Assembly (NCBI RefSeq): GCF_014218295.1
Contig: NZ_AP023287.1
Location: forward strand, 1,054,001 to 1,118,000
Direction of reading: 5' to 3'
DNA: 64,000 nt
Origin: Mycolicibacterium litorale
GTDB taxonomy: Bacteria; Actinomycetota; Actinomycetes; Mycobacteriales; Mycobacteriaceae
The stretch's first letter is position 1. Each line of letters opens with the position of its first letter. Below, one piece after another: positions 8,166-16,677 of the stretch. The notes beneath the pieces were generated by a model that made no database searches, was not told where the DNA came from, and saw nothing but the letters and a program-made list of their open reading frames with translations. A program made the position numbers and the translations under genes.

Positions 8166-9550
8166 GGCACCGACTCCGTGCGCGGCGGCCCGTACGGGCT
8201 GGGCAGATCGGTCTCGCCGGCCCGCCACCGCCGTGCCATCGACCGCAGGACGACGACGGCGCCGACCGTCATGCCCAGATAGATGACGAGCACTGCGATG
8301 TAGCTCCACCACAGCCCGCTGCTCTCGCTGGCGGCGTCGACGGTCCTCAGCACCCCGTACACCGTCCACGGCTGACGGCCCACTTCGGTTGCCACCCAAC
8401 CAGATTCGAGGGCAACCACGGCCAGCGGCCCGACGGCGACGGCCAGCCACAGAAACCACCTGTTGCCCAACAAATCCCGCCCGCGCCACCGGGCCACCCA
8501 GTACACCGCCGCCACGACCACCAGCAGCGTGCCGATGCCGACCATCGCCTGGAACGCCAGATGCGTGATGTTGACCGGCGGCCACTGGTTGCGGGGAATC
8601 TCGTTCAACCCGGGCACCGGCGCGTCCCACGAGTTACGCGCGATGATCGACCCCAGCCTCGGGATGGTCAGCGCCCACTCCACCTTGCCGTCGATCAACA
8701 CCCCGCCGAGCCGCAGCGGCGCCGGGCTCTCGGTGGTCTGCGCCAGTTCGAACGCCGCGAGCTTCGCGGGCTGACTGTCGTGGATCCGCATGCCCAGGAC
8801 ATGGCCGATGAACGGTTGGGCGACCGCGGCGACCGACGCGAACGCGAACGGCACGGTGAACCCCAACCGGTGGTGGGCGTCGGTCCGGCCGCGCAGCATC
8901 CCGAACGCGTACACCCCGGCCACCGTCATCCCGACGACGATGAACGCCCCGACCCACATGTGGGCGAACTGCAACCACACCGCGTCGTTGAACATCGCCC
9001 GCCACGGGTTGACGTCGACGACCTCGCCGTCGCGGATCGCGAACCCGGCCGGATTGTTCATCCACGCGTTCACCGACACCACGCAGAACGTGCCGACGAC
9101 CCCGGACACGGCCATCGGGACCAGCATGAGCAGGTGCCGTCGCGGTGGCATGCGGCCCCAGCCGTACAGGTAGAGCCCGAGGAAGATCGCCTCGACGAAG
9201 AACGACAAGCCCTCGAACGCGAACGGCAACCCCAGCACGTCGCCGAACCGGCCCATCAGACCCGGCCACAGCAGACCCATCTCGAAACTCAGCACGGTCC
9301 CCGAGACGGCGCCGATCGCGAACAGCACGGCCGACACCTTGGCCCAGCGCTGCGCCAGGCCGAGGGCGACAGGGTCGTCGCGCACGATGCCGCGGCGGTG
9401 GACGACGAAGATGATCGTCGGGAACGCCACGCCGAAGCAGGCCAGCACGATGTGCCAGCCGAGTGAGAACGCCATCTGCTGACGGGCGGGCAGCAGACCG
9501 GGCGGCTCACCTTCGGCAGCGAACAGCAGCAGGGTGTCGGTCAACCCCAT
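8162..9550 (-). CDS. cydA: Cytochrome bd ubiquinol oxidase subunit I (short Q-loop type)
   Basis: The protein has 462 residues with nine predicted membrane helices. RQQMAFSLGWHI near the N-terminus carries the conserved heme-ligand His (about residue 33). ESGWVATEVGRQPW is the conserved GRQPW quinol-site motif. E. coli CydA has 522 residues. The shorter length here fits the truncated-Q-loop or cyanide-insensitive (CioA-like) subgroup. The enzyme would oxidise menaquinol and reduce oxygen at the membrane without proton pumping. It forms an operon with cydB. Confidence 0.9.
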   Translation of the reverse strand: MGLTDTLLLFAAEGEPPGLLPARQQMAFSLGWHIVLACFGVAFPTIIFVVHRRGIVRDDPVALGLAQRWAKVSAVLFAIGAVSGTVLSFEMGLLWPGLMGRFGDVLGLPFAFEGLSFFVEAIFLGLYLYGWGRMPPRRHLLMLVPMAVSGVVGTFCVVSVNAWMNNPAGFAIRDGEVVDVNPWRAMFNDAVWLQFAHMWVGAFIVVGMTVAGVYAFGMLRGRTDAHHRLGFTVPFAFASVAAVAQPFIGHVLGMRIHDSQPAKLAAFELAQTTESPAPLRLGGVLIDGKVEWALTIPRLGSIIARNSWDAPVPGLNEIPRNQWPPVNITHLAFQAMVGIGTLLVVVAAVYWVARWRGRDLLGNRWFLWLAVAVGPLAVVALESGWVATEVGRQPWTVYGVLRTVDAASESSGLWWSYIAVLVIYLGMTVGAVVVLRSMARRWRAGETDLPSPYGPPRTESVP

Positions 9551-9623
9551 GACCGGGGGATGCCCCGGAATGCGCCGGCTAAAAGCGCGGATTGATCGAT
9601 CGTGTGGCGGGTACCGCGACGGC

Positions 9624-10118
9624 ATGGATCTGCGCCGACCGCCCACACCGCTGCCGGGTTTCCTGATGGGCCTGGGTTTCGGCGGCTTCGTCGACGGAAT
9701 CGTGCTGCACGAGATACTGCAGTGGCACCACATGATCAGCGGGACCGAACCGACCGACACCGTCGCCGGCCTGGAACTCAACGTCGTCGCCGACGGCTTC
9801 TTCCACGTCGTCACGTGGCTGCTGGTGATGGCAGGGACCACGCTGACCGTGGTGTCGTGGCGGCAGGGGCGGCTGGCACCGAACTGGTCGTTCCACCTCG
9901 GCCTGCTCGTCATGGGCTGGGGCGTGTTCAACGTGGTCGAAGGGCTGATCGACCACCAGCTGCTGGGCGTGCATCACGTGCGCGACGACCTCGGCGCGCC
10001 GTTGTCGTGGGACATCGGGTTCCTGGTCTTCGGGGTGCTGCTGACCGCCGGCGGGTGGTGGCTCTACCGCCGTGGCGTCCGCACGCTCATCGTTCAGAGG
10101 ACAGAATCCGTCCGGTGA
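9624..10118 (+). CDS. DUF2243 membrane protein
   Basis: The protein has 164 residues with four hydrophobic segments. The family motif GFGGFVDGIVLHEILQWHHM is visible near residues 18-37, with His-rich positions repeated later (DGFFHVV, IDHQLLGVHHVRDD). These His residues suggest metal or heme binding, but function is unknown. It is transcribed divergently from cydAB with only 73 bp between start codons, so it may share regulatory sites with that oxidase. Confidence 0.85.
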   Translation: MDLRRPPTPLPGFLMGLGFGGFVDGIVLHEILQWHHMISGTEPTDTVAGLELNVVADGFFHVVTWLLVMAGTTLTVVSWRQGRLAPNWSFHLGLLVMGWGVFNVVEGLIDHQLLGVHHVRDDLGAPLSWDIGFLVFGVLLTAGGWWLYRRGVRTLIVQRTESVR

Positions 10119-10137
10119 CTCTGGCACGCTGAGGTGC

Positions 10138-11091
10138 GTGTCCGAAACCACCGGCCGGGTGCTGCAGCTGCTGGGACTGCTGCAGTCACGGCGGGTGTGG
10201 ACCGGGGAGGAGCTCGCTGAGCGGCTCGGCGTGACGACCCGCAGCGTGCGCCGCGACATCGACCGGCTGCGTGAGCTCGGCTACCCCGTCGCGGCCAGCA
10301 AAGGCCACGGCGGCGGCTACCAACTCGGCGCCGGCGCGGCCCTTCCGCCCCTGCTGCTCGACCCCGACGAGGCCGTCGCGATGGCCGTCTGCCTGCGGCT
10401 CGCCGCCGGCGGATCCGTCGCCGGGGTCGGGGAGTCGGCGCTGCGCGCGCTGAGCAAGCTCGACCAGGTGATGCCGTCGCGGCTGCGCTCGCAGGTCTCC
10501 GCGGTCCACGACGCCACCGTGACGATCACGTCCGCGACGTCGGAAGTCGTCGCCCCCGAGGTCCTCATGACGCTGGCGCGGGCGTGCCGCGACCACGAAC
10601 ACGTCACCGCCGGATACGTCGACCGGGCCGGCACCTCCACCCGGCGCCGCCTCGAGCCCTACCAGCTCGTGACCACCGGCAGGCGCTGGTACCTGCTCGG
10701 CTACGACCGCGACAAGCAGGACTGGCGCAGCCTGCGGCTGGACCGGATGGCCGACGTCACCGCGGCGGGCACCACCTTCGTCCCGCGCGAGGCGCCCGAC
10801 GCCGCCGAGTACGTGCGCCGCTCGATCAGCGCCTCGCCCTACCGCTACGTCGCCCGCGTGCGCTACCAGGTGCCCGCCGACGTCATCGCCGCGCACTTCC
10901 CGCCGGCCTCGGCGCAGATCGACCCCGACGGCCCGCACGCGTGCATCGTCACCGCGGGCGCCGACGACCCCGAACGCATGGCGCTCTACTTCGCCGTCGC
11001 CGGTGCGGAATTCGAGGTGCTCGAACCGCCGGAAGTGATCGCCGCCGCGCGTACCGTGGCCGACCGGCTGCGCCGCGCCGTCAGTCCGTGA
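10138..11091 (+). CDS. HTH/WYL-domain transcriptional regulator
   Basis: The protein has 317 residues. An N-terminal HTH_11/DeoR-type helix-turn-helix covers about residues 5-60 (ELAERLGVTTRSVRRDIDRL). A WYL domain follows around residues 140-220, with LVTTGRRWYLLGYDRD as its signature segment, and then a WCX-like C-terminal extension. WYL proteins sense small ligands or nucleic acids. The GTG start lies 19 bp after the DUF2243 gene, so co-transcription is likely. The 3' end overlaps the convergent nucleotidyltransferase-like gene by 11 bp. Confidence 0.88.
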   Translation: MSETTGRVLQLLGLLQSRRVWTGEELAERLGVTTRSVRRDIDRLRELGYPVAASKGHGGGYQLGAGAALPPLLLDPDEAVAMAVCLRLAAGGSVAGVGESALRALSKLDQVMPSRLRSQVSAVHDATVTITSATSEVVAPEVLMTLARACRDHEHVTAGYVDRAGTSTRRRLEPYQLVTTGRRWYLLGYDRDKQDWRSLRLDRMADVTAAGTTFVPREAPDAAEYVRRSISASPYRYVARVRYQVPADVIAAHFPPASAQIDPDGPHACIVTAGADDPERMALYFAVAGAEFEVLEPPEVIAAARTVADRLRRAVSP

Positions 11092-11632
11092 TGCCGAGCC
11101 GGTTCGTCAACACCAGGAACGCCTCCGCGAACGGGTTCTCCGCGGTGTCGGCGCGCACCTGCTCCCAGTCCACCCGCTCACGCACGGCGCGCACCGCGGG
11201 CAGCAGCGCCGCATAGTCGCAATGGTGCTCGTTGAGCGAGTTGAGCTTCTCGGTGACGACGTGCGTCGGCGGCAGCACCCGCATCCGGATCGCCAGCACG
11301 TCGAGTTCCTCGGCGGCCGCCACATCCTGCGCCGTCACCGGTTTGCCGTTGAGGGCGTGCAGCACGTCGATCACGAAATCGTCGCCCACGCACGCCTTGA
11401 ACAACCAGTCCTCCGGCGTGCGCTCGATGCGGAACCCGGCCTTCTCCAGCGTCAGCGCCGCCGACTCGGTGTCCTCCTCGGCCACGACGAAGTCGACGTC
11501 GTGCACCGGTTCGGGACCTCCGTAGGCCCACAGCGCGTAGCTGCCCGCCAGCGCGAAGTCCGGTCCGTGCGCGCGCAGCGCGGAGGCCGAGCGGCGCAAC
11601 GCATCGCGCAGGGCGTCGTTTCGGGCAGACAT
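11081..11632 (-). CDS. Nucleotidyltransferase-fold protein
   Basis: The protein has 183 residues. FALAGSYALWAYGG followed by PVHDVDFVVAEED gives the G-S ... D-x-D pattern of the polymerase-beta nucleotidyltransferase superfamily (DUF1814/MNT-like). A later short helix with LPPTHVVTEKLNSLNEHHCD resembles the C-terminal region of AbiEii/MNT proteins. No HEPN or AbiEi-like partner is adjacent, so a toxin-antitoxin role cannot be claimed. Confidence 0.7.
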   Translation of the reverse strand: MSARNDALRDALRRSASALRAHGPDFALAGSYALWAYGGPEPVHDVDFVVAEEDTESAALTLEKAGFRIERTPEDWLFKACVGDDFVIDVLHALNGKPVTAQDVAAAEELDVLAIRMRVLPPTHVVTEKLNSLNEHHCDYAALLPAVRAVRERVDWEQVRADTAENPFAEAFLVLTNRLGITD

Positions 11633-11695
11633 CGGCCTACTTTCGTGGTGTCGGTCGGGTGTCGGTCAGACCCTGGGGCGGGTACCTAGTACCCC

Positions 11696-12463
11696 ATGCG
11701 GGTGGCGACATTCAACATTCTGCACGGGCGCAGCGTGCACGACGGCGACGTCAACCTCGACCGGCTGCGCGAGGCCATCCGCGAACTCGACGCGGACATC
11801 GTCGCGCTGCAGGAGGTCGACCTCGACCAGCCCCGGTCCGGCAAAGCCGACCTCACCGCCGTCGCGGCCGAGGCCATGCGCGCGGTCAGCCACCGCTTCG
11901 TCGCGGCGATCGCCGGCACCCCGGGGGCGACGTGGATGGCCGCCACCGGACGCGAACAACCCGGGACCGCCGCCTACGGCATCGCGCTGCTGTCGCGTTT
12001 CCCGGCCGAGACCTGGCAGGTGGTGCGGCTGCCGCGGATCCCGGTGCGGTTCCCGATGTACCTGCCCGGCCCGAACCGGGTGCAGATCGTCAACGAGGAG
12101 CCCCGCGCCGCGATGGTCGGCACGTTCGACACCCCACTCGGGCCGCTCACGGTCGCCAACACGCACCTGTCGTTCGTGCCGGGGTGGAACCGCGTGCAGA
12201 TGCGCCACCTGGTGCGGGACCTGCGCGGGTTCAAGGGTCCCCGCATGCTCGTCGGCGACCTCAACATGACGCCGCCGACACCGGCGCGGTGGACGAAGAT
12301 GCGCCCACTCGGGGAGGCGCTGACCTTCCCGGCCGACGCCCCCGACCGTCAACTCGACCACGTCCTCACCGACGATCCGTCGCTGCGCGTCGAACACTGC
12401 GAGGCGGTGAGCCTGCCGCTGTCGGATCACCGCGCGCTGGTCGTCGACATCACCTGCGACTGA
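11696..12463 (+). CDS. Endonuclease/exonuclease/phosphatase-family hydrolase
   Basis: The protein has 255 residues. EEP signatures are in order: RVATFNILHG (Asn7), DADIVALQEVD (Glu40, metal ligand), VANTHLSF, LVGDLNMTPP (Asp/Asn catalytic pair) and LSDHRALVVDI (terminal Asp-His). This superfamily hydrolyses phosphodiester or phosphomonoester bonds in nucleic acids, inositol phosphates or sphingolipids. No signal peptide is visible, so it is probably cytosolic. The substrate is not assignable. Confidence 0.88.
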   Translation: MRVATFNILHGRSVHDGDVNLDRLREAIRELDADIVALQEVDLDQPRSGKADLTAVAAEAMRAVSHRFVAAIAGTPGATWMAATGREQPGTAAYGIALLSRFPAETWQVVRLPRIPVRFPMYLPGPNRVQIVNEEPRAAMVGTFDTPLGPLTVANTHLSFVPGWNRVQMRHLVRDLRGFKGPRMLVGDLNMTPPTPARWTKMRPLGEALTFPADAPDRQLDHVLTDDPSLRVEHCEAVSLPLSDHRALVVDITCD

Positions 12464-12551
12464 AAGCGGAAGGTTTAGCCCGCAAGGGGGAGCGGTACCC
12501 GTTGCGTGCCGGCCTCCGGACGGAGATCGGTGTGGCAGAAGGAAGATTCCG

Positions 12552-12860
12552 ATGGAACTCGTCGCGGCTTCAGAGGTACTCGCCCGATCGTCGACGCTGA
12601 CCAGCGTCGGCTGGATCGGCTACATCATCATCGGCGCACTCGCCGGATGGATCGCGGGGAAGATCGTCAAAGGGGGCGGTTCCGGCCTCCTGATGAACAT
12701 CGTCATCGGCATCGTCGGTGCGCTGATCGGCGGGTTCCTGCTGAGCTTCTTCGTCGATACGGCTAGCGGCGGTTGGTGGTTCACGCTGTTCACCGCGATC
12801 CTGGGTGCGGTGATCCTGTTGTGGATCGTCGGGCTTTTCCAGCGCCGCCGCGTCGGCTGA
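12552..12860 (+). CDS. GlsB/YeaQ/YmgE-family small membrane protein
   Basis: The protein has 102 residues with three hydrophobic helices. Family motifs are WIGYIIIGALAGWIAGKIVKG, split here as the first helix and its glycine-rich exit, then GIVGALIGGFLL. Transglycosylase-associated/GlsB proteins are stress-linked envelope proteins of unknown mechanism. The N-terminal 20 residues are less conserved. The ROK kinase gene starts 24 bp downstream. Confidence 0.85.
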   Translation: MELVAASEVLARSSTLTSVGWIGYIIIGALAGWIAGKIVKGGGSGLLMNIVIGIVGALIGGFLLSFFVDTASGGWWFTLFTAILGAVILLWIVGLFQRRRVG

Positions 12861-12884
12861 CAGCCGCACCGCCCTCCGAGCGGC

Positions 12885-13793
12885 ATGACGGATCTGACAC
12901 TGGCGCTCGACATCGGCGGCACGAAGATCGCCGCCGCGCTCGTCGACCCCTCCGGTGCGCTCGTCCACCGGGCGACACTGCCCACGCCGAGAACCGATGC
13001 CGAGGCGGTGTGGAGTGTCTGTGCGCAGCTCATCGCATCGGCTGTGGCGGCCGGGCGGGGTGAGGTGTCGCGGGTCGGGATCGGGTCGGCCGGTCCGATC
13101 GACCTGCCGGCCGGGACCGTGAGCCCGATCAATCTGACTGTGTGGCAACGGTTTCCGATCGTCTCGCGGGTGGCGACGCTGACCGGCCTGCCGGTGCGGC
13201 TCGGCGGCGACGGGCTGTGCATGGCGATGGGTGAGCGGTGGTGCGGGGCCGGGCGCGACGCGCGGTTTCTGCTCGGCATGGTCGTGTCGACCGGCGTCGG
13301 CGGCGGGCTCGTCCTCGACGGCGCCCCCTACGACGGGCGCACCGGCAATGCCGGCCACGTCGGCCACGTCGTCGTCGACCCCGGCGGTGCGCTGTGCTCG
13401 TGCGGCGGGCACGGCTGCGTCGAGACCGTCGCGGCGGGACCGCGGATGGTGCAGTGGGCGCGGTCGCAGGGATGGACCGCCCCGCCCGACGCCGACGCCA
13501 AGGAACTGGCGTCGGCGGCGGTCGCGGGCGATGCCGTCGCGCGGCAGGCCTACGAACGCGGCGCGCGGGCCGTCGCCGCGATGATCGCGTCCGTCGGCGC
13601 GGTGTGCGACCTCGATCTCGTGGTGATCGGCGGGGGAGTCGCCCGCGCCGGCGCCCTGCTGTTCGATCCGCTGCGTGCGGCGCTGGCCGACTACGCGGGA
13701 CTGTCCTTCCTGCGCGATCTGCGGGTGCTGCCCGCGCAGCTCGGCGGCGACGCCGGACTCGTCGGCGCCGCGGCGCTCGCGATTGCCGGGTGA
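12885..13793 (+). CDS. ROK-family sugar kinase
   Basis: The protein has 302 residues. ALDIGGTKIAAAL (residues 7-19) is the ATP-binding phosphate-1 motif. GNAGHVGHVVVDPGG and CSCGGHGCVET contain the ROK Zn-binding His/Cys set, and VVIGGGVARAG is the adenosine motif. There is no N-terminal HTH, so this is a kinase rather than a ROK repressor. It probably phosphorylates glucose, ManNAc or a related sugar. The position just upstream of rplJ matches M. tuberculosis Rv0650. Confidence 0.9.
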   Translation: MTDLTLALDIGGTKIAAALVDPSGALVHRATLPTPRTDAEAVWSVCAQLIASAVAAGRGEVSRVGIGSAGPIDLPAGTVSPINLTVWQRFPIVSRVATLTGLPVRLGGDGLCMAMGERWCGAGRDARFLLGMVVSTGVGGGLVLDGAPYDGRTGNAGHVGHVVVDPGGALCSCGGHGCVETVAAGPRMVQWARSQGWTAPPDADAKELASAAVAGDAVARQAYERGARAVAAMIASVGAVCDLDLVVIGGGVARAGALLFDPLRAALADYAGLSFLRDLRVLPAQLGGDAGLVGAAALAIAG

Positions 13794-13815
13794 GCGGTTT
13801 GGGTACGCGACCGTC

Positions 13816-13956
13816 ATGACCGCTCCGTCCGAACCCCAGCCCACGCAGACCCCCAACCCCGGCACGCCGAGCGAGACCCCCGAACGCCTGACCCCGGCCG
13901 AGACCCCGGAGCGCCTCACGCCCGCCGAATCCCCGGAGCGCCTCGCACCGGAGTAG
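13816..13956 (+). CDS. Short Pro/Glu repeat protein, hypothetical
   Basis: This 46-residue frame consists of a Pro/Thr-rich head and three near-identical copies of TPERLTPAE (TPERLTPAE, TPERLTPAE, SPERLAPE). It begins 20 bp after the ROK gene stop and ends just before the rplJ promoter. It has no signal peptide or membrane helix and would be disordered. I do not recognise a function. Translation is uncertain, though the repeat periodicity in a clean frame argues against random sequence. Confidence 0.4.
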   Translation: MTAPSEPQPTQTPNPGTPSETPERLTPAETPERLTPAESPERLAPE

Positions 13957-13969
13957 CCCGCAGCGCGTT

Positions 13970-13999
13970 TTGGCTGATCGCGGCATCGTCCGCTATCCT
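13970..13999 (+). promoter_or_regulatory. Predicted housekeeping promoter of rplJ-rplL
   Basis: TTGGCT (13970-13975) and TATCCT (13994-13999) are separated by 18 bp, a reasonable SigA-type pair. A start about 7 bp later would place the whole L10 leader structure in the transcript. Confidence 0.5.
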
Positions 14000-14002
14000 C
14001 GT

Positions 14003-14160
14003 GTGGTTCCACCGAAGACCGTCGGTCACCGATGAACACCTGCGTGAATCGCAGGCGTCATCGGTCGAAGGTCCCGGATCCGTCCGGGCGGCCCACGCAG
14101 GAGGACGAGGCACGTTATCTGTTTGCGCCCCGACCTGTCTGCGTCGGGGCGTTCGTCGTT
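14003..14160 (+). ncRNA. Ribosomal protein L10 leader (autoregulatory mRNA element)
   Basis: The ~215-nt leader between the promoter and rplJ contains the conserved actinobacterial L10-leader elements: an AAGACCGTCGGTC-type segment, a stem with GAAUCGCAGG, and the AGGAGGACGAGGC segment. A 9-bp hairpin with arms at 14126-14134 and 14143-14151 follows. In the known mechanism, L10(L12)4 binds the leader and lowers translation or transcription of rplJL. Exact ends are approximate; an Rfam L10_leader covariance search would fix them. Confidence 0.75.
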
Positions 14161-14218
14161 TCCGGCCCCTGGCCTCCGCTTCGGTGGTGCATCCGATACC
14201 CACCACAAGGAGGCATGC

Positions 14219-14746
14219 ATGGCCAAGGCTGACAAGGCCACGGCGGTTGCCGACATTGCCGAGCAGTTCAAGGAGGCGACGGCCACCGTCGTCACCGAGT
14301 ACCGCGGGCTGAAGGTGGCCGACCTCGCGCAGCTGCGTCGCTCGCTCGGGGACTCCGCCACCTACACCGTCGCAAAGAACACCCTGGTCAAGCGTGCGGC
14401 TTCCGAAGCCGGCATCGACGGCCTTGACGAACTGTTCGCCGGCCCGACGGCGATCGCGTTCGTCAAGGGCGAGCCGGTCGACGCCGCCAAGGCGATCAAG
14501 AACTTCGCCAGGGACCACAAGGCGCTCGTCATCAAGGGCGGCTACATGGAGGGCCGGGCGCTCAGCGTCGAAGAGGTCAACCGGATCGCCGACCTCGAGT
14601 CCCGCGAGGTGCTGCTGGCCAAGATGGCCGGCGCGATGAAGGGCAACCTGGCCAAGGCCGCCGGGCTGTTCAACGCTCCCGCATCGCAGGTGGCCCGCCT
14701 GGCCGCGGCGCTGCAGGAGAAGAAGTCCGGCGAAGACGCCGCTTGA
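14219..14746 (+). CDS. rplJ: 50S ribosomal protein L10
   Basis: The protein has 175 residues beginning [17 protein letters not shown]. The L10 core is clear: [32 protein letters not shown] and an Ala/Lys-rich C-terminal helix that carries L7/L12 dimers. The start is fixed by AAGGAGG about 5 nt upstream of the ATG. It forms the base of the ribosomal stalk. It is co-transcribed with rplL 45 bp downstream and autoregulated through the leader. Confidence 0.98.
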   Translation: MAKADKATAVADIAEQFKEATATVVTEYRGLKVADLAQLRRSLGDSATYTVAKNTLVKRAASEAGIDGLDELFAGPTAIAFVKGEPVDAAKAIKNFARDHKALVIKGGYMEGRALSVEEVNRIADLESREVLLAKMAGAMKGNLAKAAGLFNAPASQVARLAAALQEKKSGEDAA

Positions 14747-14791
14747 TCACCACCCCCACAAGACCGAAGTAAGTAAGGAAAGGACCACACC

Positions 14792-15181
14792 ATGGCCAAG
14801 CTGTCCACCGAGGAACTGCTCGACGCGTTCAAGGAAATGACGCTGCTGGAGCTCTCCGAGTTCGTCAAGCAGTTCGAGGAGACCTTCGAGGTCACCGCCG
14901 CCGCTCCGGTCGCGGTCGCCGCTGCCGGCCCCGCCGGTGGCGCCCCCGCCGAGGCTGCCGAGGAGCAGTCGGAGTTCGACGTCATCCTCGAGAGCGCCGG
15001 CGAGAAGAAGATCGGCGTCATCAAGGTCGTCCGCGAGATCGTCTCGGGCCTGGGCCTCAAGGAGGCCAAGGACCTGGTCGACAGCGCTCCGAAGCCGATC
15101 CTGGAGAAGGCTGCCAAGGAGGCTGCCGACGACGCCAAGGCCAAGCTCGAGGCCGCAGGCGCGACGGTCACCGTCAAGTAG
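14792..15181 (+). CDS. rplL: 50S ribosomal protein L7/L12
   Basis: The protein has 129 residues. The N-terminal dimerisation helix ([20 protein letters not shown]) is followed by an Ala/Pro/Gly-rich hinge and the globular domain with [20 protein letters not shown] and [12 protein letters not shown]. This is the flexible stalk protein that recruits translational GTPases. A Shine-Dalgarno GGAAAGGA precedes the ATG. A strong terminator lies 15 bp after the stop codon. Confidence 0.98.
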   Translation: MAKLSTEELLDAFKEMTLLELSEFVKQFEETFEVTAAAPVAVAAAGPAGGAPAEAAEEQSEFDVILESAGEKKIGVIKVVREIVSGLGLKEAKDLVDSAPKPILEKAAKEAADDAKAKLEAAGATVTVK

Positions 15182-15196
15182 TTCACCACGACACGC

Positions 15197-15230
15197 GAAC
15201 CGCCCGGGATCATCCGATCCCGGGCGGTTC
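15197..15230 (+). terminator. Intrinsic terminator after rplL
   Basis: A perfect 14-bp stem (15197-15210 with 15217-15230) has a 6-nt loop and is followed by CGTGTTTG. It ends the rplJL transcript before mkl. Confidence 0.85.
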
Positions 15231-15363
15231 CGTGTTTGCGAAGTTTGTCAGTCCCCGTCACGATGTTGCGGACACACGTGTTGCCACAATGGCCTGTGCG
15301 CTACAGTGACTCAAGCCACAGGCCAGGGAGACGTGGCTCGAAGCACTCTGGGAAGGATCGCGC

Positions 15364-16446
15364 GTGGGCATTGGCATTCAAGTTGAGGGGCTGACGAAGT
15401 CCTTCGGGCCCCAGCGAATCTGGGAAGACGTCACCATGGAGATCCCGGCCGGTGAGGTCAGCGTGCTCCTGGGTCCGTCCGGTACCGGTAAGTCGGTGTT
15501 CCTCAAGTCGCTGATCGGCCTGCTGCGGCCCGAGCGCGGCAAGATCATCGTCGACGGCACCAACATCATCGAGTGCTCGGCCAAAGAGCTCTACGAGATC
15601 CGCACCCTGTTCGGCGTCATGTTCCAGGACGGTGCGCTGTTCGGCTCGATGAGCCTCTACGACAACACGGCTTTCCCGCTTCGTGAGCACACGAAGAAGA
15701 AGGAAAGCGAGATCCGCAAGATCGTCATGGAGAAGCTCGAACTCGTCGGCCTCGGCGGCGACGAGAACAAGTTCCCCGGCGAGATCTCCGGCGGTATGCG
15801 CAAGCGTGCCGGCCTGGCCCGCTCCCTGGTGCTCGACCCGCAGATCATCCTCTGCGACGAGCCCGACTCCGGTCTGGACCCCGTCCGTACCGCCTACCTG
15901 TCGCAGCTGCTGATCGACATCAACGCGCAGATCGACTGCACGATCCTCATCGTCACGCACAACATCAACATCGCCCGTACGGTCCCCGACAACATGGGCA
16001 TGCTGTTCCGCAAGCACCTGGTCATGTTCGGCCCGCGCGAGGTGCTGCTGACCAGTGACGAGCCGGTGGTCCGCCAGTTCCTCAACGGCCGCCGGATCGG
16101 GCCGATCGGCATGTCGGAGGAGAAGGACGAGTCGACGATGGCCGAAGAGCAGGCCATGGTCGACGCCGGTCACCACGACGGCGGTGTCGAGGAGATCGAG
16201 GGTGTGCCGCCCCAGATCCAGGCGACGCCCGGTATGCCGGAGCGCCGCGCGGTGGCCCGTCGTCAGGCCCGTGTGCGCGAGATCCTGCACACCCTGCCGC
16301 CCAAGGCGCAGCAGGCCATCCGTGAGGACCTCGACGGGACGAACAGCTTCCACACGCGCGACTTCCCGGACGAGCCGACCACGCGTCAGCACCACCACGT
16401 CGACGATTCGCCGACCGCCTCGATCCCGGTGGCCCGCGAAAGCTGA
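15364..16446 (+). CDS. mkl: Mce transport system ATPase
   Basis: The protein has 360 residues starting from GTG. The ABC ATPase core has Walker A GPSGTGKS (37-44), signature ISGGMRKRAGLARSL and Walker B IILCDEPDSGLDPV. A C-terminal extension of about 110 residues, rich in Glu/Arg/His, is specific to actinobacterial Mkl/MceG. Mkl energises the Mce lipid importers encoded elsewhere, so it acts as a shared ATPase. In M. tuberculosis it is Rv0655. Here it directly follows rplL without the intervening Rv0653c-Rv0654 genes. Confidence 0.95.
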   Translation: MGIGIQVEGLTKSFGPQRIWEDVTMEIPAGEVSVLLGPSGTGKSVFLKSLIGLLRPERGKIIVDGTNIIECSAKELYEIRTLFGVMFQDGALFGSMSLYDNTAFPLREHTKKKESEIRKIVMEKLELVGLGGDENKFPGEISGGMRKRAGLARSLVLDPQIILCDEPDSGLDPVRTAYLSQLLIDINAQIDCTILIVTHNINIARTVPDNMGMLFRKHLVMFGPREVLLTSDEPVVRQFLNGRRIGPIGMSEEKDESTMAEEQAMVDAGHHDGGVEEIEGVPPQIQATPGMPERRAVARRQARVREILHTLPPKAQQAIREDLDGTNSFHTRDFPDEPTTRQHHHVDDSPTASIPVARES

Positions 16447-16458
16447 CCCCTGCGTCAC

Positions 16459-16490
16459 GTCAGCCCCAGCAGACTTCTGCTGGGGCTGAC
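16459..16490 (+). terminator. Intrinsic terminator after mkl
   Basis: A stem of 13-14 bp (16459-16472 with 16477-16490) and a 4-nt loop lies 13 bp after the mkl stop codon, followed by GTATTTCTGG. Confidence 0.8.
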
Positions 16491-16510
16491 GTATTTCTGG
16501 GGCGCCTTCG

Positions 16511-16568
16511 CCGAACGTGCACTCAGTGCGAAATCTCGGCCGTTTTTTCGCAGTGAGTTCACGTTCGG
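16511..16568. repeat. Hyphenated inverted repeat, 23-bp arms
   Basis: The left arm (16511-16533) and right arm (16546-16568) pair at 21 of 23 positions across a 12-nt loop. The arms carry the core GAACGTG and its complement CACGTTC. The element lies between the mkl terminator and the next gene. It is too far from mkl to be its main terminator and looks like a dispersed intergenic palindrome. Confidence 0.7.
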
Positions 16569-16677
16569 TGGCGCGGCCCGACTCGTGAGTGATCAAGAGC
16601 CGCCCAGCGGGTTCCGGCAAACTCACGACGTCCGTCTTCTGCCGCCGCTACCGTTTGCTGCGACGGACGGGGGCGGT

